A stretch of DNA of 5,565 nucleotides. Origin: CAG-217 sp963642245. Lineage in GTDB: Bacteria > Bacillota > Clostridia > Oscillospirales > Acutalibacteraceae. Within the stretch, counting starts at the first letter, position 1. The number at the start of each line of letters is the position of its first letter. Made by a program: the position numbers and the translations under genes. Positions 5,285 through 5,565 of this stretch are shown here, piece after piece. Below the pieces are notes generated by a model that worked only from the letters and a program-made list of their open reading frames with translations, had not been told where the DNA came from and did not search any database. The stretch is taken from positions 1-5,565 of the forward strand of contig CAVIFY010000073.1 in NCBI GenBank assembly GCA_963642245.1, read 5' to 3'.

Positions 5285-5400
5285 GGTGCGATACTGCACT
5301 CGCTACGAAACAGTCCCCCGGACTGTTTCTCCCAAATGCTAACGCATTTGGAGCCTCGTGTCTCTTGCACTGCGTGCAATTCACTCATCGCACCCTACAA
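5285..5400. repeat. Nested hairpin repeat, GGTGCGAT family (expanded form)
   Basis: Outer 8-bp arms (5285-5292 with 5387-5394) enclose three perfect hairpins: a 10-bp stem GAAACAGTCC/GGACTGTTTC at 5307-5329 with loop CCC, an 8-bp stem CCAAATGC/GCATTTGG at 5332-5351 with loop TAAC, and a 6-bp stem TTGCAC/GTGCAA at 5365-5379 with loop TGC. The right border CCCTACAA matches the minimal copy at 58-85. The overall fold would be a multi-arm cloverleaf-like structure. No coding gene is supported, and nothing recognisable lies between the terminator and 5284. Confidence 0.7.
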
Positions 5401-5413
5401 AAGAGAGAATTAC

Positions 5414-5493
5414 TGTAGGGCGGGGGCTTGCTCCCGCCGCTTAATCCCTCCGTCTGCTCGCACGCTCGCAGCCACCTCCCTTTACAAGGGAGG
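5414..5493 (-). repeat. Hairpin repeat unit, reverse orientation, cluster 3
   Basis: Read on the minus strand this unit has the same plan as that in cluster 2. It has border TGTAGGGC (5414-5421), a GC-rich stem (GGCGGG/CCCGCC), the tail complement AATCCCTC, then a variable body and the terminal stem CCTCCCTT/AAGGGAGG (5475-5493, loop TAC). The body is not a hairpin but a 7-bp direct repeat, GCTCGCA, at 5456-5462 and 5464-5470. Confidence 0.7.
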
Positions 5494-5565
5494 CAAATCG
5501 GTATCAATACCTTAGGCTCCCTTGCAAAGGGTGACTCCCCGCAGTGCGGGGAGATGTCGCGCAGC
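5494..5565 (+). repeat. Centre and forward hairpin unit, cluster 3 (cut by window end)
   Basis: A centre nearly identical to that of cluster 2 leads into a forward unit with stem CCCTT/AAGGG and CTCCCCGC/GCGGGGAG (5535-5553, loop AGT). Positions 5517-5565 are an exact inverted copy of 3514-3562. The unit continues beyond the window. Confidence 0.8.

Noticed and set aside
5285..5394. Cloverleaf-like fold resembling a tRNA
   Set aside because: The stem lengths, loop sequences and total length do not fit a tRNA: no T-loop consensus, no CCA context and a 10-bp arm with a CCC loop. It is better explained as a nested hairpin repeat.

Overview
The window looks like chromosomal DNA from a GC-rich gut-type member of the Clostridia (Bacillota), probably an Oscillospirales/Ruminococcaceae relative. 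The reasons are AGGAG/AGGGG-type ribosome binding sites, TTGACA/TATAAT-like promoters, Firmicutes-type protein families and the abundant short hairpin repeats between genes. This placement is inference from sequence style, not a database match.

Layout. There are two gene blocks, each built around a divergent promoter pair and bounded by clusters of hairpin repeats. Repeat cluster 1 (1-134) is followed by block A (161-3431): an AraC-family regulator on the minus strand, divergent from a plus-strand pair made of an aminoglycoside phosphotransferase (APH)/choline kinase-fold enzyme and an overlapping MATE-family exporter. Repeat cluster 2 (3427-3654) separates it from block B (3671-5239): a small minus-strand cupin protein divergent from a plus-strand lipoprotein, the substrate-binding component of a TrpX/PF04392-type ABC transporter. 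Repeat cluster 3 (5285-5565) runs off the right edge. The AraC gene and the cupin gene have clear intrinsic terminators on the minus strand, and the binding-protein gene has a very strong one on the plus strand. The phosphotransferase-MATE pair has none that I can see.

How the genes may work together. Block A resembles a small self-contained unit: a regulator, an enzyme that may phosphorylate a small molecule, and a pump that may expel it. This fits drug or toxic-metabolite tolerance but is not proven, and the substrate is unknown. The promoter of the enzyme-pump pair has a run of seven G between its -35 and -10 boxes, so slippage could switch expression. In block B the binding protein has no permease or ATPase before a strong terminator, so it is probably an orphan or tunes expression relative to transporter genes elsewhere.

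The least ordinary content is the repeat system. Three intergenic clusters are assembled from interchangeable hairpin modules with shared borders (CCCTACA/TGTAGGG), shared loops (TAAC, TGC) on unrelated stems, and nested inverted repeats. Long exact copies (55 bp direct, 49 bp inverted) bracket the two gene blocks.
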